From NCBI GenBank assembly GCA_903904095.1, contig CAIVBF010000092.1, positions 1 through 14,821 on the forward strand: a stretch of DNA of 14,821 nt, written 5' to 3'. The notes under the pieces are model-generated. The model did not search any database and was not told the origin of the DNA. It was given only the letters and a program-made list of their open reading frames with translations. A program made the position numbers and the translations under genes. Within the stretch, counting starts at the first letter, position 1. Each line of letters starts with the position of its first letter. The stretch is from an uncultured bacterium. GTDB lineage: Bacteria > Patescibacteriota > Patescibacteriia > Patescibacteriales > UBA12465. Below, piece after piece: positions 14,271 to 14,821 of this stretch.

Positions 14271-14633
14271 ATGAAAAAAATAATTTTGGGTGTTTTATTC
14301 CTAGTTTTAATCAGTGGCGTCGTTCTATCTTTGCCAGTTCTTGCCGGAACAGAGGGTTGTCCTGCCGGAAGTTCTGACTGTTTAATTAACCCCTTAGGAA
14401 CTATAAGTACCCCCCAAGCCCTAATTGGTAAAATCATTAACGCTGTTTTAGGGATAGTCGGGTCTCTCGCTTTATTAATGTTTGTTTATGGCGGACTAAC
14501 CTGGATGACCTCTGCTGGCAGTCAGGAAAAGGTTAAAAAGGGACGTGATATTATTGTTTGGTCGGCAATCGGGCTAGCGATTATATTTGCTTCCTACGGA
14601 TTAGTCAGGATTCTTATATCTAAGATTTCTTAA
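14271..14633 (+). CDS. Type IV secretion pilin-like (VirB2/TrbC-type) protein
   Basis: A 120-aa protein with a signal peptide (1-26, basic start then a hydrophobic core ending PVLAG). A short mature N-terminus with two Cys (GCPAGSSDC, about 29-37) follows, then two membrane helices (about 52-76 and 93-115) separated by a basic loop with GSQEKVKKGRD (82-92). This two-helix form after a cleaved leader is typical of VirB2/TrbC-like T4SS pilins, and such small genes are very common in Patescibacteria, where they are thought to be part of pili or DNA uptake machinery. Here it stands alone: no VirB4, VirB6 or other T4SS gene is visible. It is flanked by terminators and has its own extended -10. Confidence 0.8.
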   Translation: MKKIILGVLFLVLISGVVLSLPVLAGTEGCPAGSSDCLINPLGTISTPQALIGKIINAVLGIVGSLALLMFVYGGLTWMTSAGSQEKVKKGRDIIVWSAIGLAIIFASYGLVRILISKIS

Positions 14634-14666
14634 AATAAAGCTTTTAAAATAAGCGTTTCTTAAAAT

Positions 14667-14705
14667 ACTAATTTTAAGCGTTTTAGGCGCCGAAATTAGT
14701 TTTTT
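14667..14705 (+). terminator. Intrinsic terminator after the pilin-like gene
   Basis: ACTAATTT (14667-14674) pairs with AAATTAGT (14693-14700) around an 18-base loop that can form a small GCG/CGC stem, followed by five T. The stem is AT-rich, so it may be modest in strength. Confidence 0.6.
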
Positions 14706-14711
14706 GTTTAT

Positions 14712-14740
14712 TTGACTTTTTACAGAGATTTATTTATCAT
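14712..14740 (+). promoter_or_regulatory. Promoter of tRNA-Tyr
   Basis: TTGACT (14712-14717), a 17-base spacer and TATCAT (14735-14740) each match consensus at five of six bases. Transcription would start about 35 bases before the tRNA. Confidence 0.65.
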
Positions 14741-14782
14741 TAACAAAGTAATTATTAATTTTAATTTTTAATTATAAAAAAT

Positions 14783-14821
14783 GGGTCGATACCAAAGCGG
14801 TCAACTGGGGCAGACTGTAAA
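14783..14821 (+). tRNA. tRNA-Tyr (anticodon GTA), 5' half, cut by window end
   Basis: GGGTCGA would be the 5' acceptor strand, then TA, D-stem CCA/TGG around AAGCGGTCAAC, then GCAGA CTGTAAA as anticodon stem and loop with GTA in the anticodon position. The pattern ACTGTAAA is characteristic of tRNA-Tyr. The 3' half, with the long variable arm expected of this tRNA, lies outside the window. Confidence 0.85.

Noticed and set aside
1..14821. CRISPR arrays, insertion sequences or phage genes
   Set aside because: No regularly spaced repeats, transposase, integrase or phage structural protein is present, and no terminal inverted repeats surround the unknown cassette.
1..14821. Recoded UGA (as in Gracilibacteria/Absconditabacteria)
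   Set aside because: No gene needs UGA read as an amino acid, and the 94-aa gene ends naturally at a TGA followed by a terminator.

Overview
The window reads as a piece of a bacterial chromosome from the Candidate Phyla Radiation (Patescibacteria). This is inferred from the very AT-rich DNA, tight gene packing, many genes with AT-rich leaders and no Shine-Dalgarno (SD) sequence, a small VirB2/TrbC-like pilin with a signal peptide, a compact protein set, and a standard code in which UGA still acts as stop. No database search was possible.

Layout: (1) Bases 1-4976 hold a forward operon: the tail of a membrane protein, a membrane-anchored HtrA/S1C-like PDZ protein, phosphoglycerate kinase, an enolase homologue, a very short homologue of cofactor-independent phosphoglycerate mutase, and a 94-aa unknown gene with a hairpin plus strong SD. 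(2) A bidirectional terminator separates it from a reverse pair, gyrB followed by a DUF212/divergent PAP2 membrane protein. (3) Bases 7797-10338 form a forward unit: NAD-dependent sugar epimerase, triosephosphate isomerase, an anchored TPR protein, and a tRNA-Thr(GGT) whose 5' end overlaps the TPR stop codon. It ends in a 13-bp hairpin terminator. (4) An ABC-F ATPase with its own terminator. (5) A two-gene unknown cassette (12199-14161) driven by a perfect consensus sigma-70 promoter, with a leader carrying a boxA-like element as found in rRNA operons, and a strong terminator. (6) A pilin-like gene, then a promoter and the first half of a tRNA-Tyr cut by the window end.

Two things stand out. 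First, the 5' operon is a run of catalytically doubtful enzymes. The HtrA-like protein lacks the catalytic His and the GNSGG serine motif. The enolase homologue has lost two of three Mg ligands, the flexible-loop Ser and the catalytic-loop His. The mutase homologue has lost its phosphotransferase domain, its nucleophilic Ser and several metal ligands by clean in-frame changes. PGK is full length but altered at two usually fixed positions. In contrast, triosephosphate isomerase in the other operon is intact. Either these are retained pseudoenzymes with a new role or the lower glycolytic arm works differently here. Second, the unknown two-gene cassette has canonical SDs and an rRNA-like promoter/leader, unlike nearly all its neighbours, suggesting very high or antitermination-dependent expression of a six-helix membrane protein and its partner.
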